Source: M3007 sp044350425 (GTDB lineage: Bacteria > Bacteroidota > Bacteroidia > Chitinophagales > Saprospiraceae). From it: a stretch of 64,000 nt of DNA. A program made the position numbers and the translations under genes. The stretch's first letter is position 1, and each line of letters begins with the position of its first letter. The DNA lies in NCBI GenBank assembly GCA_044350425.1, contig JBILHS010000010.1:20125-84124 (forward strand), written 5' to 3'. Below are positions 34,740 to 43,598 of the stretch, in pieces. The notes beneath the pieces are model-generated. The model searched no databases. It saw nothing but the letters and a program-made list of their open reading frames with translations, and was not told where the DNA came from.

Positions 34740-35591
34740 ATGGCTGATTTTTCCAAACTTAAAGAACAAGCGGTGCAAACACGCCGTGATATCGTACGCA
34801 TGGTGTTTAACTGCCAAAGCGGACACCCTGGTGGTTCACTGGGTTGCGTAGAATATTTCGTTGCCCTTTACGGCAATGTGTTGAAGCACACACCTAAAAC
34901 CTTTAAAATGGAGGGAAAAGGCCAGGATATGTTCTTTCTTTCCAATGGCCATATTTCACCGGTCTGGTATTCGGTGCTTGCCCGCACCGGTTATTTTCCT
35001 GTAGCGGAACTGAAAACCTTCCGCAAACTCAATACACGACTACAGGGTCACCCGGCTACCCACGAGGGACTTCCTGGCATTCGGATCGCTTCCGGCTCAC
35101 TGGGGCAGGGTATTTCAGCCGCCATCGGTGCTGCTCTTGCCAAAAAACTCGATGGGGACAATCGCTGGATCTTCTGTCTGACCGGCGATGGAGAACTGGA
35201 TGAAGGCCAGTGCTGGGAAGCCATCATGTCGGCAGCGCACCTGAAAGTGGACAATCTGATCGTGACCGTTGACTGGAATGGCCAACAGATCGACGGTCCC
35301 ACCAGCGCAGTGATGAACCTCGGCAACCTGCCGGCCAAATGGAAAGCTTTTGGCTGGGATGTGCTCATCCTGGAAAAGGGAAATGATATGGATGCGGTGA
35401 TCGCTATGCTCCGCAAAGCCAAACGCCGTACCGGAAAAGGCAAACCTGTGGTGATTTTGATGAAGACGGAAATGGGGTATGGTGTAGATTTTATGCAGGG
35501 AACCCACAAATGGCATGGTAAAGCACCGAATCAGGAACAATTGGACAGTGCTCTGGGGCAATTGACCGGGAGTACCTTGGAGGATTTTTAG
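34740..35591 (+). CDS. Transketolase, N-terminal (TPP-binding) subunit
   Basis: A 283-residue protein equivalent to the first half of transketolase, as found in bacteria with a split enzyme. It has GHPGGSLGCVEYF near the N-terminus, SNGHISPVWYS, the substrate-loop GHPATHEGLPGIRIASGSLGQG (with an internal GSLGQG) and the thiamine diphosphate motif GDGELDEGQCWEA. The enzyme moves two-carbon units in the non-oxidative pentose phosphate pathway and needs the C-terminal subunit. That partner gene does not follow here; tRNA-Ala and the WG-repeat region come next. The protein ends cleanly (LEDF), so it is not a truncation. Confidence 0.9.
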   Translation: MADFSKLKEQAVQTRRDIVRMVFNCQSGHPGGSLGCVEYFVALYGNVLKHTPKTFKMEGKGQDMFFLSNGHISPVWYSVLARTGYFPVAELKTFRKLNTRLQGHPATHEGLPGIRIASGSLGQGISAAIGAALAKKLDGDNRWIFCLTGDGELDEGQCWEAIMSAAHLKVDNLIVTVDWNGQQIDGPTSAVMNLGNLPAKWKAFGWDVLILEKGNDMDAVIAMLRKAKRRTGKGKPVVILMKTEMGYGVDFMQGTHKWHGKAPNQEQLDSALGQLTGSTLEDF

Positions 35592-35746
35592 GTTTTTTGA
35601 GAAAACTTTGTGGATTTTCGCTTCAGAGTTTTACATTTGCGTCCCGTTTTAACCGCCATAGCTTTAGCGAAGGCGGTTCAGTGATACCAGCCTTAGGAAT
35701 TAGTGGTGGGCGAAAGCCCGCCTCTGCCAAGGGTGCGGCGGACAAG

Positions 35747-35819
<73 letters not shown>

Positions 35820-35823
35820 CTAG

Positions 35824-35855
35824 GCCTCGTCTTGAAAAAGACGGGGCTTTTTTTT
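35824..35855 (+). terminator. Intrinsic terminator of tRNA-Ala
   Basis: A 10-bp stem (GCCTCGTCTT with AAGACGGGGC, one G-U) has a GAAA loop and eight T. Confidence 0.92.
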
Positions 35856-35937
35856 ATCCCTTTTCGTATTGAGCCCGCCTACGCCACGGCTTTGGCGGGT
35901 AAACTGTTAGAGCGTCCCGAAATGCTTACCTGAAATT

Positions 35938-35993
35938 CCATGCTAAACGCCGCGCTTGGAATCTGTTTTAGGCAAAGAAAAGACCTGGCAAGG
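35938..35993 (+). repeat. 56-bp dispersed direct repeat, left copy
   Basis: Aligns without gaps to 43300-43355 with 8 mismatches in 56 positions; the longest shared block is CCGCGCTTGGAATCTGTTTTA. The two copies are in the same orientation and bracket the WG-repeat operon and the small gene at 42954. It may be a remnant of a mobile element or an intergenic repeat family. Confidence 0.8.
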
Positions 35994-36030
35994 TAAAAAA
36001 GTCGAGTAGTTGGTCTGCAAGGAATGAAAT

Positions 36031-38067
36031 TCAATCCAACTCAAACGGCACACAAATTTTAACCTTCAACCGAAGCGCCTTAACATTCAATTGGGCCGGC
36101 GCCCATTTGGGCATCGCGTTGATCAATCGGATAGCTTCCTCCCCGCAAGCTCCGCCAATGTCCTTGTACACGCCAGCAGATTTGATGGTGCCCTCGGTTT
36201 CAATAAACGCCTCCACAAAGACATTGCCCTGGATGTTTTTCGCCCTTGCCTCCGCTGGGTAACGCATCTTTTCTTTATAAAAACGCAGTATAGCCCCATC
36301 GCCACCCGGGAAGGCAGGCATCTTGCTGACAGGCACATCAAAGGGTTTTTCCACCAAGGGCGGACGCGCGGTTGACTTCTGCACTTCAACCATCGGGGGC
36401 TCTTCAATAACCACTGATTCTATGGCGTCATCGGTGCTCGGCGCGGGCATTTCGTCCATCGCAGGGTCGGCGATGAAGGTTTGCCCGCCGCGTTCGTCTA
36501 TATAAAAAAAGCCTTTGGGTTGTTCGCGCCGCCTGCCAAGTGCGACGAGTCGGGCGCCGTTGCTGCTTTTTGCCTTGAATTTTTCGAAGTGTAAATTTCC
36601 TGCGTCGGGCAAGTAAATATCATCAAAAACAAGGCGCTTATCAAAGCTGCCATCAGCGCCAATGATATAGTATTTATCCCCTTTTCTTGCCCAAAAAAGG
36701 AAATGGCTGAAGACTGTTATCGGAGGCTTGCAAAAGGCAGAAAGTCGATCGAATTCAAACTGCGCCTCCCCTTCTTTTCCAATCTCAACTATGCCATATG
36801 CCTCCTTTTTTCGGGCGATAAAGCGGCGCGGATTGGCGGTGAAAAGCAGTTCCTGAAAATCGTTTGCGAATATTTTTTGGCCTGTTTTCAAGTCATAAGC
36901 ATTAAAAACCGGGTTGGGATCACCGTAGTGCATCGATTTTTCCACGATGACTGGGTGTGTCTCCGCGGCGTATTCGATTTTGGAATATAGTATCGGGACG
37001 ATCATCCGTCCGTCATTAGCAAAAAGTCCGTTTTCTGTAGCATTTTTATTGGCGATGAAATACTGCCCGGGTCGATGTTCATTTTTAAACATATCAACAA
37101 AAACGCGTGCAGGACGCAGTACGCCGATCGAAATGCCCTCCGCAATCTGTCTGCCCGAGGCATCGTAAAGCTCCGGCTTGGCGTTTCTGCGGGAAAAAAT
37201 AGCGCCGGTGGAATCTTCTTTGGGACCTGTTTTCATGAGGTTTTGCTCCAACATCGGGAATATCCAGCGGCGTTCAGCGGCATTAAAAAGGCCCATTTTC
37301 TGTGGCCTTTTGATGGTTTCGACAAAAAAACGCTGAAAACAATCGTGCCGGATGTACACCGAATCCATGGGCAAAAGGGTACCGCCGGCAATGGTTAAAA
37401 TGCCTGAACGCAGCACCTTCTGGTTGTCTGAACGCTCTACCATCAATACCAGCTGCCCATCGGTCCACTCGCCATTTTGATAGGGCGCTTCAAAGACTCA
37501 TTTGCCGTTTTTGTAGTAAAAATCGCCCTGGCCGCTGGTTTTTAACGATACACTGAACGTTTGTTGATCAAATCCGGGCCAGGCGGATAGACCAGGCAGG
37601 GTGTATCGTTTTTCCCCTTTTTCGTTGTAAAATCTCAGCTCTGTGCTACCGGTTTCTCTTGCCACGAGCAAATCCGGCCAAATCGCACGGGCGTATTCAA
37701 AAGGTCCTTCGATGATTTTTTTGCCGGAATGGATATTCCAGAGGCTGAAAAGCTTCCCATTTTTTGCGCCAACATAGCCGGCTGAAATACCGGTTTGCAT
37801 CGCATCATTGATCAGGTCAAACTCAAGCGGCACCACGGTTCGGCCCGTGGCTGAGACGAGACCTGCCCGCCCATTACGCTCCACGCGCACGAGCGTATCT
37901 ACGTTGTAGACCAGGACCGCTTTGTCAAAAATCGGTTCAGTGATGTTTTCATGGTTGAAGGTGCTGCGAAGGGAAAATTTACCCGCCCGATTTTGCCCGA
38001 GGAGGGCTTGCGCCGAAACTGTTTTTACGAAAAAAAGCACAGCCGCCAAGAGGTAATACTTGTACAT
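36031..38067 (-). pseudogene. Exported WG-repeat protein with TonB C-terminal domain, split by in-frame TGA
   Basis: Read as one frame from the ATG at 38067, this encodes a 678-residue protein interrupted by a single TGA (37498-37500). The upstream part (189 residues) has a signal peptide (MYKYYLLAAVLFFVKTVSAQ) and WG-type repeats; the downstream part continues in the same frame (VFEAPYQNGEWTDGQ) with more repeats and a TonB/energy-transducer C-terminal domain (about the last 90 residues: MRYPAEARAKNIQGNV). The downstream half has only a TTG start and no signal peptide, which argues against two natural genes. WG repeats are surface or periplasmic beta-repeat units of uncertain role. It is third in a minus-strand operon. 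Confidence 0.78.
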
Positions 38068-38094
38068 AATAATTTGATAATCAGGTATTTGTTT

Positions 38095-39819
38095 CTATTT
38101 TTCAAAAACCATTCCATCGCTCATGCGAACGTAGTATGGTTTTGCGGGCCAGGCCAGCCGAATCTGTGCAAATCCTGTGTAAAAGGAGTTTCCTTCGTCC
38201 AGATAATGCTCCGTACGACTAAAATAGACCGGTTTAACCGTGGCTGGTCCGGTTTCAAGGGAGACCAGGTGTACACCATCGCAGCGGAAAAAATGCACCC
38301 AATTTGGCCCGGTGATCGGAAAAATGGAAGTGAAAATTTCAGGCAAAACGGCCTTTTCAAAATCCGCACGAGCAGCAGCCGGTACATTTTCTGACAGCCG
38401 AAAATTGGCCAACTTAATTGGTGTGTTCGGGCCTGATTGACCGGTAATTTCGAGGTCTTTGGTGGCAAAAATCAGGTCTTGACCAGCGCGAATTTGAATG
38501 CCAACGCCACGACCGAAAGTCCTTCCGAACCGCGACAAACGGGGGTACTCGGCAGGTATAAGTTCCTGACCAGTTTCCAAATCAAAGAGCCCTGCCCGGC
38601 CATTTTTGATGCCGATCAAGCGCTTGTCTTGCCAAATACTGATGAGTTGATCATATTCAACAGGTAACAACACTCGACCAGTAGCGTCCAGCCAGCCGTA
38701 TTTTTTGTCTTTTTTTAGCTCAAAAAAGCCCATACCGGCATGTCCAATTCCACCGCGCTCGATGCGAAATAGCTCTTTTCCTGTTTCTCGATTTTTCAGC
38801 ACGGCCTGTGAAGTGTCCCACAAAATTTGAAAGGAATCAGACTTTGGAATGGGTTTGGGCTTTCTTTCGAGCCACTCCATTTTGGTCAGGCCTTCAATGG
38901 GTGCAACATGCCCCGCCGAATCAATTGAAAACAAATGTGTTGGCTTATCTTTTTCAAAAAATTCGCCCAAAAACATGCCTGGCTCTCCTGTGGTTTCAAC
39001 ATGGTTGAACAAAAAATCGGTCTGCCAACCACGCGCTGCATCGCGCAATGCAATACGGTTTTGCTCATCCAGGACCAGTATTTTTTCCGGGGAGCCGATG
39101 GTTGCGCAATTTCTGACAGGCGTCTGAAGCAAATTCCCGACGCGGTCGAGCAGGCCGAAACGGCCATTTTCGTCCATGACTTTGAGGTTTTCGTACTGAT
39201 AATCACTTGTAAATATGCCCGGCATCCATCGGTCTCGGTTTTACTGAATGAAAAAAAGGTGGTCCGGCATGAACCAGGCGCGAAAAGGTGGCTTTGTGCC
39301 TGATTTTAAGAAGTAGTAACGCGAGGCGGCTTTGGATTTGCCGGAAGGATCAGTGAAGGTGGCCGGGCGTGGATCTTTTATTTTCGGGATGAGCAATTCG
39401 ATGTGGTTGCCGCGCTCGTCAAATCGAAACCCTTTTCGTTCGTAACCTACCGCTAATTCCCATTGGTTAGCGCTGGAAAAAGGCAGGGTCTGGCGTCCGT
39501 TGAGGTCAAAAAACGCCCATTTTCCGTATTTTTTTGCCAAGAAAACGGGCAAGTCCCATTCCATCCAGGTAATTTCCTCAAACTGCGGCTCCAATAATAT
39601 TTTGCCATCAGCATCCGCCAGCCCATACTTTTCGCCATCTAAAAACGGGATTTTCAAAACAGCCAAAATTTCCGGAGCGGGCGGCAGGAAAGAAAGCTGC
39701 CTGAATCGCTCAAAAGGGATTGGCGGATCGGCAGGCCGGTTGTTTTGGCCAAAGCAGAAATTGCTTAAAAAAAGGGCCAACAGGGTGAACGGGATTGGGT
39801 AGTATTTTATACAAAGCAT
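38095..39819 (-). pseudogene. Exported WG-repeat protein, split by in-frame TAA
   Basis: One continuous frame of 574 codons from the ATG at 39819, interrupted only by a TAA at 39241-39243. The first part (192 residues) has a signal peptide ending CFGQ and WG-type repeats (GEKYGLADADGKILLEPQF). After the stop the same frame continues NRDRWMPGIFTSDYQYEN, then further WG-like units (GRFGLLDRVGNLL, KYGWLDATGRVLLPVEY, GRAGLFDLETGQELIP). The second half could restart at the ATG at 39225 but would lack an export signal. It is the second gene of the operon, 49 nt after the intact gene and 27 nt before the next. Confidence 0.78.
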
Positions 39820-39868
39820 TGATTATCAAATATTTTATGTCTGGATTTTGCTGGTTTTAAACAAACGC

Positions 39869-42856
39869 TTACTCCCAAAACAGCTTCCCCGAGCGAAAAT
39901 CAGCCCATACTTTCTGATTGTTTTTGAGTAATACCACGTAGCGATCCGCCATTTTTTTCGATAAAAACTCGCGCACGAAGGGCAGGTCGTATTGCCAAAG
40001 CACCTTGTTGTTTGCATCGATCAAAATGGTCTCGTCTTCGGTCCAAACCACCAAAGGCCCAGCGTTTGCGCCGTTTGAGTCCCGACCATTGTACTGCATC
40101 AAAATGCTTGATTGACCGGCTTTGAATTCGTGGATTATCCGACCATCCAGGGTCATCAAAACCAGCTTGCCCGTTGTTGTTTTGGCGCTCAGAAAACGGT
40201 CGTTTTCCCAAACCAGCAGATCCTGATATTGAAGCGGCAAAACCAGTTTTCCGGTTGAATCCATCAGGCCTTCCGGAAGATTTTCCTCAGCTTTACGCTC
40301 ATGTACGACCAAATAGCTCAAATTCCAGTCGCTCATTCTTGCATGCGGTGGATCCTCGGTCATGTATTTGCCCAATTCAAAGAGGCGTTTTCCACGCGCA
40401 TCAATCACTGCTTGCCGGGCACTCAGACTCCCTTTTTCCCAGATATGAACCAGGTTTTTGGACCGTAAATAATCCGGCCCGTTTTCAAAAATCCAATCGG
40501 TCAGCGGACTGCCTTTGAGGTCAAAATAAGCGTACTCGGCCATCCTTGTTGTACCAGCGCGAATCCTCCCGATTTTCATATTGTTGCCGTCTTCGCTCGC
40601 AAAACGGTCGCGTCCCAGCCAATGGGCATCAAAAGAGCCTTTTTCTGCCTGTTGAACCCGATGCAGTCTCAAGCCTTTTTCAAAAAATTGGTGGCTGGAA
40701 GACTTTGCACCAGCTGGAAATTCTGCCACCAAAAAGGGCGATAAAACCAAATATTCCACACCGGCTTTAGGTTCCAGGAGCAATTTTCCATCCAGATCAA
40801 GCACGCCGCAGGGAGCGCCGGACATCGGTTCGGAGTCCGGTGACACATCGTTCAAGCCGGGGCTTTCGCTGACGGGGTATTCCTCGACGGGCGCATCCGA
40901 AATGACCAAACCGGGTGCGTCGGTAGCGGGCTCATTGGGTTTCGGTTTGGGCGTTTGTACAGGACGAACCCGGGGTTTGACTTCAGGCAGTTTTTGGACC
41001 GTCAACAGGCCAAATTGCTGAAAACGTTCCAAAACAGCCTCACTCGCAACGTTTTTGGGAACGCCGTAGCCCTCCGGCAACAGTTTGCGAAACCGATGAT
41101 CCAGCACTGTGGTGATGTGTTTGGAATCGAAACCTACCACAATCACCCCAATGTCTTTGCTGCGGTAGGACGCCAAAATGCGCTGGTTTTGCAGGGAATC
41201 GGGCCATTTCAGCTGTGTGCCATCAAACATTGTGGCCATAGTACCGCCCCCCTGAGGATCCTCGGGGTTTGGAACGAATATGTGATTATCGCCAATGGTT
41301 GTTATTTTGCCACCCGGAATTGCCTGTAATTTGGCAACTACCCCAAACACTGATTCCCTACGTGGTTCCGGGGTGCTGCTGATGTCTTCTCGTTTCACCC
41401 CGCTTAAATCATAGGCCATGAAAAGTCTCTCGTTCCTTCTTTTAGCCCATATAATGGTGTCGAGGGTGCTTATCTCCAGGGTGATTTCTGTAAATTCAGT
41501 GGGCAAAACCTCCTTGAATTGTTTGTCAAAAATGCCTTTTAATTGGGTAAAATTCAGTTGAGACACCGAAGAAAGACGCAGCCCATTGGGCCAGCCGACC
41601 GGCGTATAAACAGATTCAAACTTCCCATCCACCAGCGTCTTCCCCGATGCGTCCCGGATGCTGACCAGGCGACTTTGTCTTCCGTTTTTTCGCAGCATAA
41701 ACAGCAGCGGATCGGCATCGATCAGGTCCAGGTTCTCCACCGAATCCCGTACCAGGACCATCATCGAAGTATCCAAAATACTGGTCCAGCCACCTTTTTT
41801 GACCTTAAAAAACAACTGATTCGAGACTTGGGAAGTCGTAACCTCTGCTGCGTTTCCCTCCAGGACTCGTTTGCCATTTCGGTCAAAAAGTTGAACACCT
41901 TGGCCGTTTGGCCACTTAAAGATGGAAAATCCGAATCCTTGTTTATAGCCGTATTCCGCTTCGATGGGCACAATTTCGCGGCCTTCAAAGTCAAAAAGGC
42001 CTGTTTTGCCCGTTTTTCGAACGATAAGCAGGTCGGCGCCCTCAACTTTTTCAATGTCGGAATACACGGTGTCAAGCACCATTTTGCCGTCGGCTCGAAC
42101 GAGCCCGCAGGACCATTTTTCACCGATGGAGCCATCGCGTTGTTTATTGGCAATGAAATAGCCGGGCCGCCCGCTGGGTTCCAGGCTTCTGAAAACGGGC
42201 GCGACGAGGGTTTTTCCACTTCGATCCATTAGACCGAAGCGCTCCTTGCCTTCGGCAAAAAGGAGGTGCTGGGCATCCAATACGGCCCCGGCAGCCAGGT
42301 CTTTGGGTAAAATTTCGCGCAGGTTTTCATCCAGGAAATTGACGCTTCCATCTGCACGGTAAATCCGTAATATCCCGTGCAGAAACCGCACATCCAGGCT
42401 GTTTGCTTGCGACATTCCGCGCATTTTGGCCCATTTGGGCAGATTGAGAAAATCTTCCTGGTAAGTTTCTGCGATTTTGCCGCCTGTCCGGAGGTCAATG
42501 ATCCGTATTTTTTGTTCCACCCTTACAGCCACCAGATGACCAATAGAATCCAGTCGAACATTGTTTTCGTTAAAATTCAACACCGGCAAAACGCGCCCCA
42601 TCATCAAATGCGGGTTTGGCAGTTGTAGTCCTGAGCGAAAGAGGCGAATGGTTTGGCCGTTTTTTTGACAATCAATGGCGAGGGTTTTTTCTAGAAAAGG
42701 CTCCACCCGGCCTTCAAATTCTGGGGCTAGGATAATTTGTCCGAGCTCATCTGCAAAACCGTATTTGCCGTTTTGGCTCAGAAATGGCAGGAGTGTCTGC
42801 GCGGGCATTATCTGGCAAATGCAGGCAAAAAACAGCCATAAAAGAGGTTTTTTCAT
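39869..42856 (-). CDS. Large exported WG-repeat protein
   Basis: A 995-residue protein with a signal peptide (MKKPLLWLFFACICQIMPAQ). It is made almost wholly of WG-type repeats, for example QNGKYGFADELGQIILAPEF, KERFGLMDRSGKTLVAPVF and GKTGLFDFEGREIVPIE, with a proline-rich linker around residues 640-690. It carries no T9SS domain that I can recognise, so it may stay in the periplasm or at the outer membrane. WG repeats (PF14903) are common in Bacteroidota but have no established function. It is the first and only intact gene of the three-gene operon. The reading frame is uninterrupted. Confidence 0.85.
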   Translation of the reverse strand: MKKPLLWLFFACICQIMPAQTLLPFLSQNGKYGFADELGQIILAPEFEGRVEPFLEKTLAIDCQKNGQTIRLFRSGLQLPNPHLMMGRVLPVLNFNENNVRLDSIGHLVAVRVEQKIRIIDLRTGGKIAETYQEDFLNLPKWAKMRGMSQANSLDVRFLHGILRIYRADGSVNFLDENLREILPKDLAAGAVLDAQHLLFAEGKERFGLMDRSGKTLVAPVFRSLEPSGRPGYFIANKQRDGSIGEKWSCGLVRADGKMVLDTVYSDIEKVEGADLLIVRKTGKTGLFDFEGREIVPIEAEYGYKQGFGFSIFKWPNGQGVQLFDRNGKRVLEGNAAEVTTSQVSNQLFFKVKKGGWTSILDTSMMVLVRDSVENLDLIDADPLLFMLRKNGRQSRLVSIRDASGKTLVDGKFESVYTPVGWPNGLRLSSVSQLNFTQLKGIFDKQFKEVLPTEFTEITLEISTLDTIIWAKRRNERLFMAYDLSGVKREDISSTPEPRRESVFGVVAKLQAIPGGKITTIGDNHIFVPNPEDPQGGGTMATMFDGTQLKWPDSLQNQRILASYRSKDIGVIVVGFDSKHITTVLDHRFRKLLPEGYGVPKNVASEAVLERFQQFGLLTVQKLPEVKPRVRPVQTPKPKPNEPATDAPGLVISDAPVEEYPVSESPGLNDVSPDSEPMSGAPCGVLDLDGKLLLEPKAGVEYLVLSPFLVAEFPAGAKSSSHQFFEKGLRLHRVQQAEKGSFDAHWLGRDRFASEDGNNMKIGRIRAGTTRMAEYAYFDLKGSPLTDWIFENGPDYLRSKNLVHIWEKGSLSARQAVIDARGKRLFELGKYMTEDPPHARMSDWNLSYLVVHERKAEENLPEGLMDSTGKLVLPLQYQDLLVWENDRFLSAKTTTGKLVLMTLDGRIIHEFKAGQSSILMQYNGRDSNGANAGPLVVWTEDETILIDANNKVLWQYDLPFVREFLSKKMADRYVVLLKNNQKVWADFRSGKLFWE

Positions 42857-42953
42857 AGTGATTTAGCTTAAATTTGTGGTTCTCAGAAGAAATAAATCAT
42901 TCGGATCAGGGAATACTAAAGTAATATTCAGAAAACACTCAATGGGCAATAGT

Positions 42954-43244
42954 ATGAAGATTAATGTGGAAGAAATTCAGAAAATTACATCTCTTTTACT
43001 CTCAAAATTGAAAGCGTGTAAAGGCAATGAAATTGAAGTGAAAAATGATTACTATTGGGATATTTCAGATGATGAAATTTATCAACCATATGAAGATCCT
43101 AAGAATGTTACGTTAGGGCAGCTATCAGACGATTTACTGGAGCTACAAAGGCTTAATAATGCAGATGATGCTATCGTCTATGATTTAAAGCGACTATCAA
43201 ATATCTTAAAAGCATTAAGTATAGAAAATCAAATAGCTTTTTAA
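42954..43244 (+). CDS. Small acidic conserved protein (immunity-like?)
   Basis: A 96-residue acidic soluble protein. The start at 42954 (MKINVEEIQKITSLL) is preferred; an ATG at 42942 and an open frame to 42876 also exist. The segment VKNDYYWDISDDEIYQPYEDP followed by TLGQLSDDLLELQRL has the look of small conserved proteins often found as immunity or orphan genes near polymorphic toxins in Bacteroidota; that link is from memory and is weak. No toxin gene is adjacent. It lies divergent to the WG operon and just inside the right copy of the 56-bp repeat. Local base composition is clearly more AT-rich than in the neighbours. Confidence 0.65.
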   Translation: MKINVEEIQKITSLLLSKLKACKGNEIEVKNDYYWDISDDEIYQPYEDPKNVTLGQLSDDLLELQRLNNADDAIVYDLKRLSNILKALSIENQIAF

Positions 43245-43299
43245 TAGTAACATGATTCATTCCGAATTCCCGGTCTTTCCGCTAGCACACCACAAAACT

Positions 43300-43355
43300 C
43301 CATGCTGAACACCGCGCTTGGAATCTGTTTTAAGCAATGGAAAGAGTTGGCAAAG
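43300..43355 (+). repeat. 56-bp dispersed direct repeat, right copy
   Basis: Right partner of 35938-35993, same orientation, 48 of 56 positions identical and no gaps. Confidence 0.8.
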
Positions 43356-43367
43356 CATATCAAACGA

Positions 43368-43400
43368 AAACCTATAAGGTTTTAAAAACCTTATAGGTTT
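43368..43400. repeat. Perfect 16-bp palindrome AAACCTATAAGGTTTT
   Basis: Arms 43368-43383 and 43385-43400 are exact reverse complements around one A. Palindromes with the core CCTATAAGG/CCTTATAGG are, to my knowledge, frequent in Bacteroidota intergenic DNA. A hairpin could act as a bidirectional terminator. Confidence 0.85.
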
Positions 43401-43455
43401 CAATCTAGCCAATCTGCATATTAATACCTTCTTCCTAAGTTTATGAATTGCGGGG

Positions 43456-43567
43456 CAGACTACTGGACATTTTGACAATAGACGTTGGACTTGCACTCTA
43501 AAAAATTGAAAATCATGCACTTGCAGGATCGTGTCTGGTGTCCAATGTCAAAATGTCCAGTAGTCTG
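43456..43567. mobile_element. Palindromic insertion flanked by 9-bp direct repeats
   Basis: The terminal arms 43456-43477 and 43546-43567 are perfect 22-bp inverted repeats (CAGACTACTGGACATTTTGACA). The sequence ATTGCGGGG occurs immediately before (43447-43455) and after (43568-43576), as expected of a target duplication. The interior has further GGAC/AGAC words and no coding capacity. Confidence 0.75.
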
Positions 43568-43598
43568 ATTGCGGGGACACACTTTAATTACTTCCCAA

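Larger units (their letters stand above)
43245..43598. other. 354-bp intergenic region packed with repeats
   Basis: No gene is supported here. It contains in order the right copy of the 56-bp dispersed repeat, a 16-bp perfect palindrome and a 112-bp palindromic insertion with 9-bp flanking duplications, listed separately. A minus-strand open frame across 43257-43520 runs through all of these and is judged non-coding. Confidence 0.7.

Noticed and set aside
37498..37500. TGA as a selenocysteine codon
   Set aside because: The protein is not a known selenoprotein type, the neighbouring gene has TAA at the equivalent kind of position, and I see no specific downstream hairpin.
43257..43520. Minus-strand open frame of 87 codons
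   Set aside because: It spans the 56-bp dispersed repeat, a perfect palindrome and the inverted end of the palindromic insertion, so it is chance open frame in repeat DNA.
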